NCBI GenBank assembly: GCA_041393535.1
Contig: JAWKJY010000001.1
Span: forward strand, 558,001 to 622,000
Length of the DNA: 64,000 bases
Direction: 5' to 3'
From: JAWKJY01 sp041393535
Lineage (GTDB): Bacteria; Actinomycetota; Thermoleophilia; Gaiellales; Gaiellaceae
Shown: positions 1 through 9,883 of the stretch, piece by piece
Layout of the letters: each line of letters begins with the position of its first letter
Numbering within the stretch: position 1 is the first letter of the stretch
Made by a program: the position numbers and the translations under genes
The notes under the pieces: generated by a model
The model's input: the letters and a program-made list of their open reading frames with translations, nothing else
Databases searched by the model: none
Told to the model about the DNA's origin: nothing

Positions 1-1
1 G

Positions 2-3000
2 GACGGCGTGGCGGGGAGCGGCGAGGCGGGCGAGGCGGACACGATCGCGACGGACGTCGAGGAGCTCGCGGGCGGCACCGCCGGCGACACCTTCGCCCAG
101 GGCGCGACGGCCGACGGCGCGCAGGTGCTGATCGGGAACGGCGGCGCCGACACGGTGGACTACTCGAGCCGGACCGCGGCGATCTCCGTCACGGTCGCGG
201 CCGGCGCGAACGACGGCGAGGCGAGCGAGAACGACGACGTGACGGCCACGGTCGAGGTCGTCCTCGGCGGCACCGTCGGCGACACGCTGGACGCGACGGC
301 GGCGACGGCGGCGACGACGCTCACGGGCAACGGCGGCGACGACACCCTGATCGGCTCGCCGCAGGACGACGTCCTCAACGGCAACGGCGGCGACGACACG
401 CTCGACGGTCGCGCCGGCGACGACGTCGAGGACGGCGGGGCGAACGCGGACACGTTCGCGCAGGGCGCGAGCGCGAACGACGGCGACACGCTGACGGGCG
501 GCACGGGACTCGACGTGGTCGACTACTCCGCCCGGACGGCCGCCGTCTCGATCACCGTCGGCGCGGGCGCGGACGACGGCGAGGCGGGCGAGGCCGACGA
601 CGTCACCGGCTCGGTCGAGACCGTGCTCGGCGGCACCGCCGGGGACACGCTCGACGCGACGGCCGCGACGCTCGCGACCACGCTCTCGGGCAACGGGGGC
701 GACGACACGCTGATCGGCTCGCCGCAGGACGACACGCTGAACGGCGGCGCGGGCGACGACACGCTCGACGGCGGCGCGGGCGCCGACACGGAGAACGGCG
801 GCACCGACGACGACACCTTCGACCAGGGCACGGCCGCCAACGGCGGGGACACCCTGAACGGCGACGGCGGCGCGGACACGGCCGACTACTCGGGCCGCAC
901 CGTCGCGGTCTCCGTCACGGTCGGCTCCGGCGCGAACGACGGCGAGGCCGGCGAGCTGGACGACGTGACGGACACCGTCGAGGCCGTGCTCGGCGGCTCG
1001 GCCGGCGACACGCTGAACGCGACCGCTGCGACGCTCGCGACCACCCTCTCGGGCAACGGGGGCGACGACACGCTGATCGGCTCGCCGCAGGACGACGTGT
1101 TGAACGGCGGCGCGGGCGACGACACGCTGAACGGCAAGGCCGGCGCGGACGACGAGGACGGCGGCGACGACGACGACACCTTCGACCAGGACACGGCCGC
1201 GAACGGCGGCGACACGCTCGTCGGCGGCGACGGGGCGGACACGGTCAGCTACGCGACGCGCGTCGCGTCCGTCACGGTGTCGCTCGGCGCCGGGGCCGAC
1301 GACGGCGCGGCGGGGGAGAACGACGACGTCACGTCGACCGTCGAGAACGCGACGGGCGGCTCGGCGGTCGACGTGCTGGACGGCTCCGCCGTGACGGTCG
1401 GCCACGTGCTCGACGGCGGCGACGCGGGCGACGTGCTGCTCGGCGGCGGGGCGGCGGACACGCTCGTCGGCGGGAACGGCGACGACACCCTGAACGGCGG
1501 CGGCGGCGCGGACACGGAGCAGGGCGGCCCGAACGACGACACGTTCGACCAGGAGGGCGCCGCGAACGGCGGCGACACCCTCGACGGCGGCACGGGCACC
1601 GACGTCGTCGACTACGCGGGCCGCTCGACGGCGCTCGCGATCACGCTCGGCGCCGGTGCGGACGACGGCGCGGCCGGCGAGGGCGACGACGTCCAGGCCT
1701 CGGTCGAGGACGTCGAGGGCGGCTCCGCCGCGGACACGATCGACGCCGCGGCGGCGACGGGCGTCGTGCACGCGCTGCACGGCAACGGCTCCGACGACGT
1801 CCTCACCGGCGCCGACCTCGGCGACGACCTCGACGGCGGCGCGGGCGACGACACGCTGAACGGCGGTGCCGGGCCGGACACGCTCACCGGCGGCATCGGT
1901 GCCGACACGCTCGCGGGCGGGCCGGGCGACGACGCGGAGTCGGGCGGCAACGACGACGACACGTTCGACCAGGGCAGCGCCGCGGACGGTGCCGATACGC
2001 TCGACGGCGGCGGCGGGACGGACGTCGTCTCCTATGCGGGCAGGTCGCTCGCCGTCTCGGTCTCGATCGGGACGATCGCCAACGACGGCGAGGCCGGCGA
2101 GAGCGACGACGTCCAGGCGTCGATCGAGAGCGCGACGGGCGGCGGCGGCGACGACACGCTGAACGCGTCGGCCGCGACCGGGGCGGCGCACGTCCTGGCC
2201 GGAAACGGCGGCGCGGACACGCTGGTCGGCGCCGACCTCGGCGACACCCTGCTCGGCGGCGCCGGCGACGACACGCTCGACGGTGGCCCCGGCGCGGACA
2301 CCGAGCAGGGCGGCGCGGACGACGACACCTTCGACCAGGGCGCTGCCGCGAACGGTGGCGACACGCTCGACGGCAACGGCGGCATCGACACGGTCGACTA
2401 CTCCGGGCGCGGGACGGCGGTCACGATCTCGCCGGACGGCGTCGCGAACGACGGCGCCGCGGCCGAGGGCGACGACGTCGACGCGGACGTCGAGGTCGAG
2501 GTCGGCGGCTCCGCCGGCGACACGTTCGACCAGGGCGCGACCGCGAACGGCGGCCAGCGACTCGTCGGCAACGGCGGCGTCGACGTCGTCTCGTACGCCT
2601 CGCGCACCGTCGCCGTGACCGTGACCCTCGGCGCAGGCGCGAACGACGGCGCCGCGGGCGAGAGCGACGACGTGACGGCGGACGTCGAGAACGCCACGGG
2701 CGGCTCGGCAGGCGACACGCTCGACGCCTCGGCCGCGACGGGCGTCGTCCACGTCCTCTCGGGCAACGGCGGGTCGGACGACCTGACGGGCGCCGACCTC
2801 GGCGACACGCTGAACGGCGACGCCGGCGCGGACACGCTCGACGGCGGCCCCGGGGCGGACACGGAGAACGGCGGCACGGAGGACGACACGTTCGACCAGG
2901 GCGCGGCCGCGAATGGCGGCGACATCCTGAACGGCGGCTCGGGCGTCGACCACGCCGACTACGGCGCCCGCGTCGCGTCCCTCGCGATCACCGTCGGCTC

Positions 3001-6000
3001 GGGCGCGAACGACGGCGAGGCGGGCGAGAACGACGACGTGCAGGCGACGGTCGAGGACGTGACCGGCGGCTCCTCGGCCGACACGATCGACGCGTCCCCG
3101 GCCGCGACGGGGGCGGCGCGCACGCTCACGGGCGGCGCGGGGAACGACCAGCTGACCGGTGCGGACGGCCCCGACACGTTGCGCGGGGGCACCGAGGACG
3201 ACACGCTGAACGGCGGCCCCGGGAACGACACGCTCGAGGGCGAGGGTGGCGCGGACACGCTGAACGGCGACGCGAACGACGACACGCTCGTCGGCGGTCC
3301 CGGCGCGGACGTCGAGAACGGTGGGACGGAGGACGACGTCTTCGACCAGGGCGCGACCGCGAACGGCGGCGACACGCTGAACGGCAACGGCGGCTCGGAC
3401 ACGGTGAGCTACGCGTCGCGCACCGTCGCCCTCTCGCTGACGATCGACGGTGTCGCGAACGACGGCGAGGCGGGTGAGAACGACGACCTTGCGAGCGACA
3501 TCGAGGTGCTCGCCGGCGGCTCCGGCGACGACAGCTTCGGGCAGGGCGCGGTTGCGAATGGGCCGCAGCGGCTGGTCGGGAACGGTGGGACGGACACGGC
3601 GGACTACTCGGGCCGCTCGGTCGCGCTGGCGATCACGGTCGGCGCGGGCGCGAACGACGGCGCCGCGGGCGAGAACGACGACGTGACGGCGTCGGTCGAG
3701 GACGTGCTGGGTGGCTCGGCGGGCGATGTGATCGATGCGTCGGCGGCGACTGCCGTGGCGCATGTCCTCTCGGGCAACGGCGGCGCGGACTCGCTGGTCG
3801 GCTCGTCGCTGGGCGACACGTTGAACGGCGGCTCGGGCGCGGACACGCTGGACGGTGGCGCCGGTGCGGACGTGGAGAACGGTGGGACGGAGGACGACGT
3901 CTTCGACCAGGGTGCGGCCGCGAACGGCGGCGACACGTTGAACGGCGACGGTGGCTCGGACACGGTGAGCTACGCGTCCCGCACGGTTGCGGTCGCGCTC
4001 TCGGTCGACGGTGTCGCGAACGACGGCGAGGCGGGCGAGGCCGATCTGATCGCCGCGGACGTGGAGGTGCTCGCGGGCGGCTCGGCGGGTGACACGTTCG
4101 ACCAGGGCGCGACCGCGAACGGCGGCCAGCGGCTCGTCGGCAACGGCGGCGTCGACCTCGTCGACTACTCGGCCCGCTCGGTCGCGGTGACCGTCACGGT
4201 CGGCGCGGGCGCGGACGACGGCGCGGCCGGCGAGTACGACGACGTGACGGCGTCGGTCGAGGACGGGGCCGGCGGCTCGGCGGGCGACACGCTCGACGCC
4301 TCCGGTGCGCCTGGCATCGCCCACGTGCTCGAGGGCAACGGCGGCGCCGACGCGCTCGTCGGCGCGGACGGCGCGGACACGCTCGTCGGCGGCCCGGGCG
4401 CGGACACCGAGTCGGGCGGCCAGGGCGACGACACCTTCGACCAGGACGCCGCCGCGGACGGCGCCGACGTCCTCGACGGCGGCGGCGGCCGCGACCGCGT
4501 CGACTACGGCGCCCGGACGGCGTCGATCACCGTCACGTTCGGCTCCGGCGCGAACGACGGCGAGGTCGGCGAGGCCGACGACGTGCAGGCGAGCGTCGAG
4601 GACGCGACGGGCGGCCAGGCGGCGGACACGCTCGACGCGTCGGCCGCGGCGGGCGTCGCCCACGCGCTCGACGGCGGCGCCGGGAACGACGTCCTCCGCG
4701 GCAGCGACCAGGGCGACACGCTGACGGGCGGGCCCGGCAGCGACACGCTGGTCGGTGGCGACGGGGCGGACGTCGTCTCGGGCGGAGCCGACGACGACCT
4801 GCTCGACGAGGGCTCGGCGGCCAACGGCGCCGACGTGCTCGCGGGCGACGCGGGCTCGGACACCGTCACCTATGCGTCCCGCTCGGTCGCCGTCACGGTC
4901 ACGCTCGGCGTCGGCGCGAACGACGGCGCGGCGGGCGAGAACGACGACGTCCAGGCGAGCGTCGAGCACCTGCGCGGCGGCGCGGGCGGCGACACGCTCG
5001 ACGCATCCGCAGCCATCGGCGTGCCGCACTCCCTCTCGGGCGGCGCGGGTGACGACGCGCTCCTTGGCGCCGACGGATCGGACGTCCTCGCGGGCGACGA
5101 CGGGAACGACGTCCTCGCGGGTGGCTCCGGCGCGGACACGGAGTCCGGTGGCGCGGGCAACGACACCTTCGACCAGGGGGCGGAGCCGGATGCAGGTGAC
5201 CAGCTCGCGGGAGGCGCGGGGGTCGACGTCGCGAGCTACGCGAAGCGCCTCGCGCCCGTCTCCCTCTCGGCCGACGGCGTCGCAGACGACGGCGGAGCCG
5301 GCGAGGGCGACCTCGTGGGCGCCGACGTCGAGACGCTGCTCGGGGGCGCCGCCGGCGACACGTTCGGCCAGGGAGCCGTCGCGAATGGCCCGCAGACGAT
5401 CGTCGGCGCCGGCGGCGTCGACGTGGTCAGCTACGCGGCCAGGACCGCGCCCGTCACGGTGACGCTCGGCGCGGGCGCCGACGACGGGGCGGCGGGCGAG
5501 GGCGACGACGTCCACGCGAGCGTTGAGGGCGTGGTCGGCGGCCTCGCCGGCGACACGATCGACGGCTCTCCGGCCGGTGGCGTCGGGCAGACGCTCGACG
5601 GAGGCCCGGGCGCGGACACGCTGCTCGGCGGCGACGGCGACGACACGCTCGCGGGCTCGGATGGCGACGACCGGCTCGATGGCGGGCCGGGCGCCGACGT
5701 CGAGTCCGGGGGCGCTGGAGCCGACGTGCTCCTGCAGGGCGCCGTCGTCAACGGCGCCGACGTCCTGCGCGGCGGCGACGGCGGCGACACGGTCGACTAC
5801 TCGCTCCGCACGACGTCGGTCGCCGTGACCGTCGGCGCGGGCGGGGACGACGGGGCTGCCGGCGAGTCCGACGACGTCGGGTCGGACGTCGAGACGGTGC
5901 TCGGCGGCTCCGCCGGCGACATCCTCGTGGCCGGCCTCGCGGGCACGCTGCTGCGCGGCAACGGCGGCGCCGACACGCTCGTCGGCGGGCCGGCCGGCGA

Positions 6001-6445
6001 TCAGCTCGACGGCGGCGAGGGCGTCGACACGGCGAGCTTCGCGAGCGCGCCGAAGGGCGTCGTCGTCAGCCTCGTCCGGGGGACGGCCACCGGCCAGGGC
6101 GCCGATGCGGTGCTCTCGATCGAGAACGTCACCGGCTCGTCGCGCGCAGACAGGATCACCGGCTCCTCCGGCCCGAACGTCCTGGTGGGCGGTGCCGGTG
6201 CCGACACGCTGACCGGCGGCGCGGGGAACGACACGCTCGCCGGCGGTCGCGGCAACGACCGCCTCGCCGGCGGCCCGGGCAGCGATCGGCTGCGCGGCGA
6301 GGCCGGCAACGACAGGCTCGACGGCGGCACGGGCGGCGACGTCCTGGTCGGTGGCCCAGGCGCCGACCGCCTGGACGGGTCGACGGGCGTCGACCGGTGC
6401 CGCCCCGCCGATCGGAAGGACCGGCTCCGCCGCTGCGAGCGCTGA
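2..6445 (+). CDS. Giant secreted RTX-like repeat protein, 5' end outside window
   Basis: The reading frame is already open at the first bases, so the N-terminus lies upstream. About 2,145 residues are visible. They are acidic Gly/Asp/Ala/Thr-rich repeats of the haemolysin-type calcium-binding class (GGxGxDxLxG nonapeptides), arranged in long units of about 115-120 residues. I count 18 copies of a marker motif of the type [DST]Y[SAG]xRxxxVS, each followed by an ANDGEAGExDDV segment and one to several nonapeptides such as GGAGDDTLDGG. The last ~100 residues are pure nonapeptides and end in a basic tail (DRCRPADRKDRLRRCER) with two cysteines. By family such repeats fold as calcium-filled parallel beta-rolls outside the cell; adhesion or a matrix role is inference. 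No type I secretion signal or secretion gene is visible. A strong terminator follows the stop. Confidence 0.85.
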   Translation, partial: DGVAGSGEAGEADTIATDVEELAGGTAGDTFAQGATADGAQVLIGNGGADTVDYSSRTAAISVTVAAGANDGEASENDDVTATVEVVLGGTVGDTLDATAATAATTLTGNGGDDTLIGSPQDDVLNGNGGDDTLDGRAGDDVEDGGANADTFAQGASANDGDTLTGGTGLDVVDYSARTAAVSITVGAGADDGEAGEADDVTGSVETVLGGTAGDTLDATAATLATTLSGNGGDDTLIGSPQDDTLNGGAGDDTLDGGAGADTENGGTDDDTFDQGTAANGGDTLNGDGGADTADYSGRTVAVSVTVGSGANDGEAGELDDVTDTVEAVLGGSAGDTLNATAATLATTLSGNGGDDTLIGSPQDDVLNGGAGDDTLNGKAGADDEDGGDDDDTFDQDTAANGGDTLVGGDGADTVSYATRVASVTVSLGAGADDGAAGENDDVTSTVENATGGSAVDVLDGSAVTVGHVLDGGDAGDVLLGGGAADTLVGGNGDDTLNGGGGADTEQGGPNDDTFDQEGAANGGDTLDGGTGTDVVDYAGRSTALAITLGAGADDGAAGEGDDVQASVEDVEGGSAADTIDAAAATGVVHALHGNGSDDVLTGADLGDDLDGGAGDDTLNGGAGPDTLTGGIGADTLAGGPGDDAESGGNDDDTFDQGSAADGADTLDGGGGTDVVSYAGRSLAVSVSIGTIANDGEAGESDDVQASIESATGGGGDDTLNASAATGAAHVLAGNGGADTLVGADLGDTLLGGAGDDTLDGGPGADTEQGGADDDTFDQGAAANGGDTLDGNGGIDTVDYSGRGTAVTISPDGVANDGAAAEGDDVDADVEVEVGGSAGDTFDQGATANGGQRLVGNGGVDVVSYASRTVAVTVTLGAGANDGAAGESDDVTADVENATGGSAGDTLDASAATGVVHVLSGNGGSDDLTGADLGDTLNGDAGADTLDGGPGADTENGGTEDDTFDQGAAANGGDILNGGSGVDHADYGARVASLAITVGSGANDGEAGENDDVQATVEDVTGGSSADTIDASPAATGAARTLTGGAGNDQLTGADGPDTLRGGTEDDTLNGGPGNDTLEGEGGADTLNGDANDDTLVGGPGADVENGGTEDDVFDQGATANGGDTLNGNGGSDTVSYASRTVALSLTIDGVANDGEAGENDDLASDIEVLAGGSGDDSFGQGAVANGPQRLVGNGGTDTADYSGRSVALAITVGAGANDGAAGENDDVTASVEDVLGGSAGDVIDASAATAVAHVLSGNGGADSLVGSSLGDTLNGGSGADTLDGGAGADVENGGTEDDVFDQGAAANGGDTLNGDGGSDTVSYASRTVAVALSVDGVANDGEAGEADLIAADVEVLAGGSAGDTFDQGATANGGQRLVGNGGVDLVDYSARSVAVTVTVGAGADDGAAGEYDDVTASVEDGAGGSAGDTLDASGAPGIAHVLEGNGGADALVGADGADTLVGGPGADTESGGQGDDTFDQDAAADGADVLDGGGGRDRVDYGARTASITVTFGSGANDGEVGEADDVQASVEDATGGQAADTLDASAAAGVAHALDGGAGNDVLRGSDQGDTLTGGPGSDTLVGGDGADVVSGGADDDLLDEGSAANGADVLAGDAGSDTVTYASRSVAVTVTLGVGANDGAAGENDDVQASVEHLRGGAGGDTLDASAAIGVPHSLSGGAGDDALLGADGSDVLAGDDGNDVLAGGSGADTESGGAGNDTFDQGAEPDAGDQLAGGAGVDVASYAKRLAPVSLSADGVADDGGAGEGDLVGADVETLLGGAAGDTFGQGAVANGPQTIVGAGGVDVVSYAARTAPVTVTLGAGADDGAAGEGDDVHASVEGVVGGLAGDTIDGSPAGGVGQTLDGGPGADTLLGGDGDDTLAGSDGDDRLDGGPGADVESGGAGADVLLQGAVVNGADVLRGGDGGDTVDYSLRTTSVAVTVGAGGDDGAAGESDDVGSDVETVLGGSAGDILVAGLAGTLLRGNGGADTLVGGPAGDQLDGGEGVDTASFASAPKGVVVSLVRGTATGQGADAVLSIENVTGSSRADRITGSSGPNVLVGGAGADTLTGGAGNDTLAGGRGNDRLAGGPGSDRLRGEAGNDRLDGGTGGDVLVGGPGADRLDGSTGVDRCRPADRKDRLRRCER

Positions 6446-6477
6446 CCGGCGGCCGGGTCGGCCACGGCAACGCGAGG

Positions 6478-6510
6478 ACGGGTGAGGGCGCCGCGGGCGC
6501 CCTCACCCGT
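6478..6510 (+). terminator. Terminator of the RTX-like gene
   Basis: A perfect 15-bp inverted repeat (ACGGGTGAGGGCGCC and its complement) around a 3-nt loop GCG begins 32 bases after the stop codon. There is no long T run, as is usual for GC-rich actinobacterial terminators in this window. Confidence 0.75.
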
Positions 6511-6759
6511 CGTGCCCGCCCGGCGCGGCGGTGTCCCCGCGTGCGGCGCGAGGAGCGCCCGGGAGCCAGGCCGCCCGGTCGGCAGCCCGCGGGCCGGGAC
6601 GGGCCGGGGCGAGCTCCGACGCGCCGAGCCGGTCCGGCCGGTCCGATCTGGCCGCCGAGGGCCGAGCCGGGCCGACTGCGCTCGCGCCCGTCGGGCGACC
6701 CGTCCGAAACGGACACGTCCCGGAGGGCCGTGGCCCATCCGGCCACCCTAGGCCGGACG

Positions 6760-6850
6760 CCCACCCAGGGTGGGGGCACCACGTGCCGCCGGCAACGAGC
6801 CTAGCGCCGAAGGGCGCGCATGTTGCGCGCGGATCCGTGCCGATTCCGGG
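6760..6850. repeat. Dispersed intergenic element, copy 1
   Basis: The element starts with a perfect 7+1+7 palindrome CCCACCCAGGGTGGG. It then runs ungapped for 48 bases, 41 of which match copy 2 at 33728. A box CCGTGCCGAT begins at offset 75, the same offset as in copy 2. The box continues here as CCGTGCCGATTCCGGG, a 16-mer found again at 61895. Function is unknown. Confidence 0.6.
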
Positions 6851-7076
6851 AGAACCCGTCCACACCCGTCCCGGTGGGACGGCACGGCGCGCCCGCGGCC
6901 GGCGCACGCCAGACGCCGCCGCGTCGCCGGCGCGGGTAGCCCGCCGCGCCTGCCCGGCGCTGCCGGCACGCAGCGCCGCGACGACGGCGCTCCGCCCGTG
7001 CGCGAGCGGCCCACGAGCGTCGGCCGAGCCGGCTCGCACCGCGGCCGCAGCCGCGGCCCGGCGGCACCCCCGCGTT

Positions 7077-8657
7077 CTACGCGTGGTGCGCGTCGAACGT
7101 GCCGAACTCCTCGCGCAGCACGTCGCACACCTCGCCCACCGTCGCGTACGCGGCCAGCGCCTCGCGCATCGGGTGGAGCAGGTTCCCGGTGCCGCTCGCG
7201 GCGGCTCGCACCTGCGCGAGAGCGGCCTCGACCGCGCTCGCGTCGCGCGCTGCGCGCACCGCGCGGACGCGCTCGACCTGCCGGGGCTCGAGCTCGGGGT
7301 CGAGGCGGTGCAGCGGCACGTCCTCCTCCGCCTCGTCGACGTACCGGTTGACGCCGACGATCACGCGCTCGCCGCCCTCGACGAGGCGCGCGTGCTCGAA
7401 CGCCGAGTCCTCGATCTCGCGCTGCACGAAGCCCTGCTCGATCGCGGCGACCGCGCCGCCGAGCTCGTCGACCCGCGCGATCAGCTCGCGGGCGCGCTCC
7501 TCGATCTCCGCGGTCAGCGACTCGATGAAGTAGGCCCCGCCGAGCGGGTCGGCCGTGTCGGTCGCGCCTGCCTCGGCGGCGATGATCTGCTGCGTGCGGA
7601 GCGCGAGGGTGGCCGAGTGCTCGGTCGGCAGCGCGAGCGCCTCGTCGAAGCCGTTCGTGTGGAGCGACTGGGCGCCGCCGCAGATCGCCGAGAGCGCCTG
7701 GATCGCGACGCGGACGACGTTGTTGTCCGGCTGCTGCGCCGTGAGCGTCGAGCCGCCGGTCTGCGCGTGGAAGCGCAGCGCCATCGCCTTCGGGTTCGTC
7801 GCGCCGAAGCGCTCCTTCATGATCTCCGCCCACAGCTTCCGGGCGGCGCGGAACTTCGCGACCTCCTGGAAGAAGTGGTTGTGCGCGTTGAAGAAGAACG
7901 ACAGGCGCTCGCCGAACTCGTCGGGCGAGAGGCCCGCCGCGACCGCGGCCTCGCAGTACGCGATCCCGTTCGCGAGCGTGAAGGCGACCTCCTGGACGGC
8001 GGTCGAGCCGGCCTCCCGGATGTGGTACCCGGAGATGGAGATCGTGTTCCACTTCGGGATCCGCTCGCGGCAGTACGCGAACAGGTCGGTCGTGATCCGC
8101 ATCGACGGGCGCGGCGGGTAGATGTAGTTCCCGCGCGCGACGTACTCCTTCAGCACGTCGTTCTGCACCGTCCCGCGCAGCTGCGTCCCGGGCACGCCCT
8201 GCTTCTCGCCGACCAGCTCGTAGAGCAGCAGCAGGATCGACGCGGGCGCGTTGATCGTCATCGACGTCGAGACCTCGCCGAGCGGGATGCCCTCGAACAG
8301 CCGCTCCATGTCGGCGAGCGAGTCGATCGCGACGCCGGAGCGCCCGACCTCGCCGCGGCAGCGCTCGTGGTCCGAGTCGTAGCCGAGCTGGGTCGGCAGG
8401 TCGAAGGCGACCGAGAGACCCGTCTGCCCCCGGCCGAGCAGGTACCGGAAGCGCTCGTTCGTCTCGTCGGCGGAGCCGAAGCCCGCGTACTGGCGCATCG
8501 TCCACGGCCGGCCCCGGTACATGTCCCGGTAGGGCCCGCGCGTGAACGGGAACTCGCCCGGCAGGGGCAGCGCGGCGCCGGTCGCGTCGTCGGCCGTGTA
8601 GACCGGCTTGACGTCGATCCCCGACTCGGTGACGCGGTCGTCCTCGGCGGTGGCCAT
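7077..8657 (-). CDS. mcmA1: Methylmalonyl-CoA mutase large (alpha) subunit, catalytic domain only
   Basis: This 526-residue protein matches the substrate-binding TIM-barrel part of cobalamin-dependent acyl-CoA mutases, with no C-terminal B12-binding domain, so it should need a separate small subunit that is not in this window. Family segments are clear: RQYAGF near residue 55, GLSVAFDLPT, GTVQNDVLKEY, ISISGYHIREAGS and LHTNGFDEALALPTE. Two residues that separate methylmalonyl-CoA mutase from isobutyryl- and hydroxyisobutyryl-CoA mutases have the methylmalonyl type: Tyr in QYAG and Arg in VARGNYIYPP. It would interconvert (R)-methylmalonyl-CoA and succinyl-CoA, consistent with the divergent succinyl-CoA ligase gene next door. 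The ATG was chosen because a TAGGAT box lies 8 nt upstream (leaderless pattern). Confidence 0.88.
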   Translation of the reverse strand: MATAEDDRVTESGIDVKPVYTADDATGAALPLPGEFPFTRGPYRDMYRGRPWTMRQYAGFGSADETNERFRYLLGRGQTGLSVAFDLPTQLGYDSDHERCRGEVGRSGVAIDSLADMERLFEGIPLGEVSTSMTINAPASILLLLYELVGEKQGVPGTQLRGTVQNDVLKEYVARGNYIYPPRPSMRITTDLFAYCRERIPKWNTISISGYHIREAGSTAVQEVAFTLANGIAYCEAAVAAGLSPDEFGERLSFFFNAHNHFFQEVAKFRAARKLWAEIMKERFGATNPKAMALRFHAQTGGSTLTAQQPDNNVVRVAIQALSAICGGAQSLHTNGFDEALALPTEHSATLALRTQQIIAAEAGATDTADPLGGAYFIESLTAEIEERARELIARVDELGGAVAAIEQGFVQREIEDSAFEHARLVEGGERVIVGVNRYVDEAEEDVPLHRLDPELEPRQVERVRAVRAARDASAVEAALAQVRAAASGTGNLLHPMREALAAYATVGEVCDVLREEFGTFDAHHA

Positions 8658-8665
8658 CCCGTGGA

Positions 8666-8671
8666 ATCCTA
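8666..8671 (-). promoter_or_regulatory. -10 box of the mutase gene
   Basis: TAGGAT on the minus strand, 8 nt before the ATG, with no Shine-Dalgarno sequence between: a leaderless pattern. Confidence 0.5.
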
Positions 8672-8726
8672 CGCCGAGCGGGCCGGCGCCTGCCCGTCAA
8701 GGCGCTCCGCGGGCGGCCGCCCCGGG

Positions 8727-8732
8727 TAGACT
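8727..8732 (+). promoter_or_regulatory. -10 box of sucC
   Basis: TAGACT lies 8 nt before the GTG start of sucC. The intervening CCCGCCCC holds no ribosome binding site, so the transcript probably begins at or next to the start codon. Confidence 0.55.
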
Positions 8733-8740
8733 CCCGCCCC

Positions 8741-9883
8741 GTGGACCTCTACGAGTATCAGGGGAAGGAGCTCTTCCGCCGCCTCGGGATCCCGGTCTCC
8801 GATGGACGCCTCGCGCTCACCCCGGCCGAGGCTCGGAAGGCCGCCGAGGAGCTAGGCGGTCCGGTCGTCGTCAAGGCGCAGGTCCTGACGGGCGGCCGTG
8901 GCAAGGCGGGCGGCGTGAAGCTGGCCGCGAACCCCGACGAGGCGGAGGCGCGTGCCAGCGACATCCTCGGCCTCGACATCAAGGGGCACGTGGTCCGGCG
9001 GCTGTGGATCGAGGCAGCCTCGGACATCGCGAAGGAGTACTACCTCTCGGTCACGTTCGATCGGGGCGAGAAGAAGCCCCTGTTCATGCTCACCAAGGAG
9101 GGCGGCGTGGACATCGAGGAGGTCGCCGCGTCGACCCCCGAGAAGCTCGCCCGCCTCCACGTCGACCCCCTCACCGGCTTCCAGCCGTTCCAGGCTCGCT
9201 GGCTCTGCTACACGGCAGGGATCACCGAGCCGGACGAGCTGAAGCAGGTGAGCTCGATCATCGAGCAGCTGCACCGCGGCTTCTCCGAGCTCGACGCGAT
9301 GCTGCTCGAGATCAACCCGCTGATCGTCACGCCCGACGGCGTCGTCAAGGCGCTCGACGCGAAGGTGACGATCGACGACAACGCCCTCTACCGCCACCCC
9401 GACATCGCCGAGATGCGCGACGTCGAGGCGGCGCCCGAGCAGGAGCGGATGGCGCGCGAGCGCGGCATCCCGTACGTGAAGCTCGACGGCGACGTCGGGA
9501 TCATCGCGAACGGCGCGGGCCTCGGCATGTCGACGCTCGACGTCGTCAACCAGGCCGGCGGCTCGCCGGCGAACTTCTGCGACCTCGGCGGCGGCGCGAA
9601 CGCCGACCAGGTCGTCTCGGCGCTCGAGGTGATCACCGCCGACGCGGGCGTGAAGGCGATCCTGATCAACATCTTCGGCGGGATCACCCGCGGCACCGAG
9701 GTGGCGAACGGCCTGATCGAGGCCCTCGCCCGGATCGGGATCACCATGCCGGTCGTCGTCCGCCTCGACGGCACGCTCGCCGAGGAGGGCCGCGCGATCA
9801 TCGCCGAGAAGGCGCCCGCGAACGTCCACGTCGAGGCGACCATGCTCGGCGCGGCGGCGCGCGTCGTGGAGCTCGCGCGTTGA
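8741..9883 (+). CDS. sucC: Succinyl-CoA ligase (ADP-forming) beta subunit
   Basis: The 380-residue protein opens with the family signature MDLYEYQGKELFRRLGIPV (GTG start). It has the ATP-grasp core (VVVKAQVLTGGRGKAGGVK), Mg/nucleotide residues in LLEINPLIV and the C-terminal ligase part with GGGANADQV and NIFGGITRGTEVANG. With SucD it makes ATP (or GTP) and succinate from succinyl-CoA in the TCA cycle. Length is normal for the family (about 385). It is the first gene of a unit in which a methyltransferase gene overlaps its stop codon and sucD follows, so the two subunits are unusually separated. Confidence 0.96.
   Translation: MDLYEYQGKELFRRLGIPVSDGRLALTPAEARKAAEELGGPVVVKAQVLTGGRGKAGGVKLAANPDEAEARASDILGLDIKGHVVRRLWIEAASDIAKEYYLSVTFDRGEKKPLFMLTKEGGVDIEEVAASTPEKLARLHVDPLTGFQPFQARWLCYTAGITEPDELKQVSSIIEQLHRGFSELDAMLLEINPLIVTPDGVVKALDAKVTIDDNALYRHPDIAEMRDVEAAPEQERMARERGIPYVKLDGDVGIIANGAGLGMSTLDVVNQAGGSPANFCDLGGGANADQVVSALEVITADAGVKAILINIFGGITRGTEVANGLIEALARIGITMPVVVRLDGTLAEEGRAIIAEKAPANVHVEATMLGAAARVVELAR

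Larger units (their letters stand above)
6446..7076. other. 631-bp intergenic region between convergent genes
   Basis: No convincing gene is seen here; the open frames are GC-rich shadows. It lies between the 3' ends of the RTX gene and the mutase gene, so it is not an obvious promoter region. It contains the RTX terminator and copy 1 of a dispersed element described separately. Confidence 0.6.

Noticed and set aside
300..5700. CRISPR-like regular repeats
   Set aside because: The periodicity is codon-phased protein repeat DNA with diverged copies, not identical short repeats with unique spacers.
160..5790. Chain of minus-strand open frames antisense to the RTX gene
   Set aside because: They are Ser/Pro-rich mirror images of the Gly/Asp repeats, have no ribosome sites or domains, and follow the repeat period exactly.
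6531..8729. 732-codon plus-strand open frame
   Set aside because: It is antisense to the methylmalonyl-CoA mutase gene over most of its length; Arg/Asp/Val-rich composition typical of GC-rich shadow frames.
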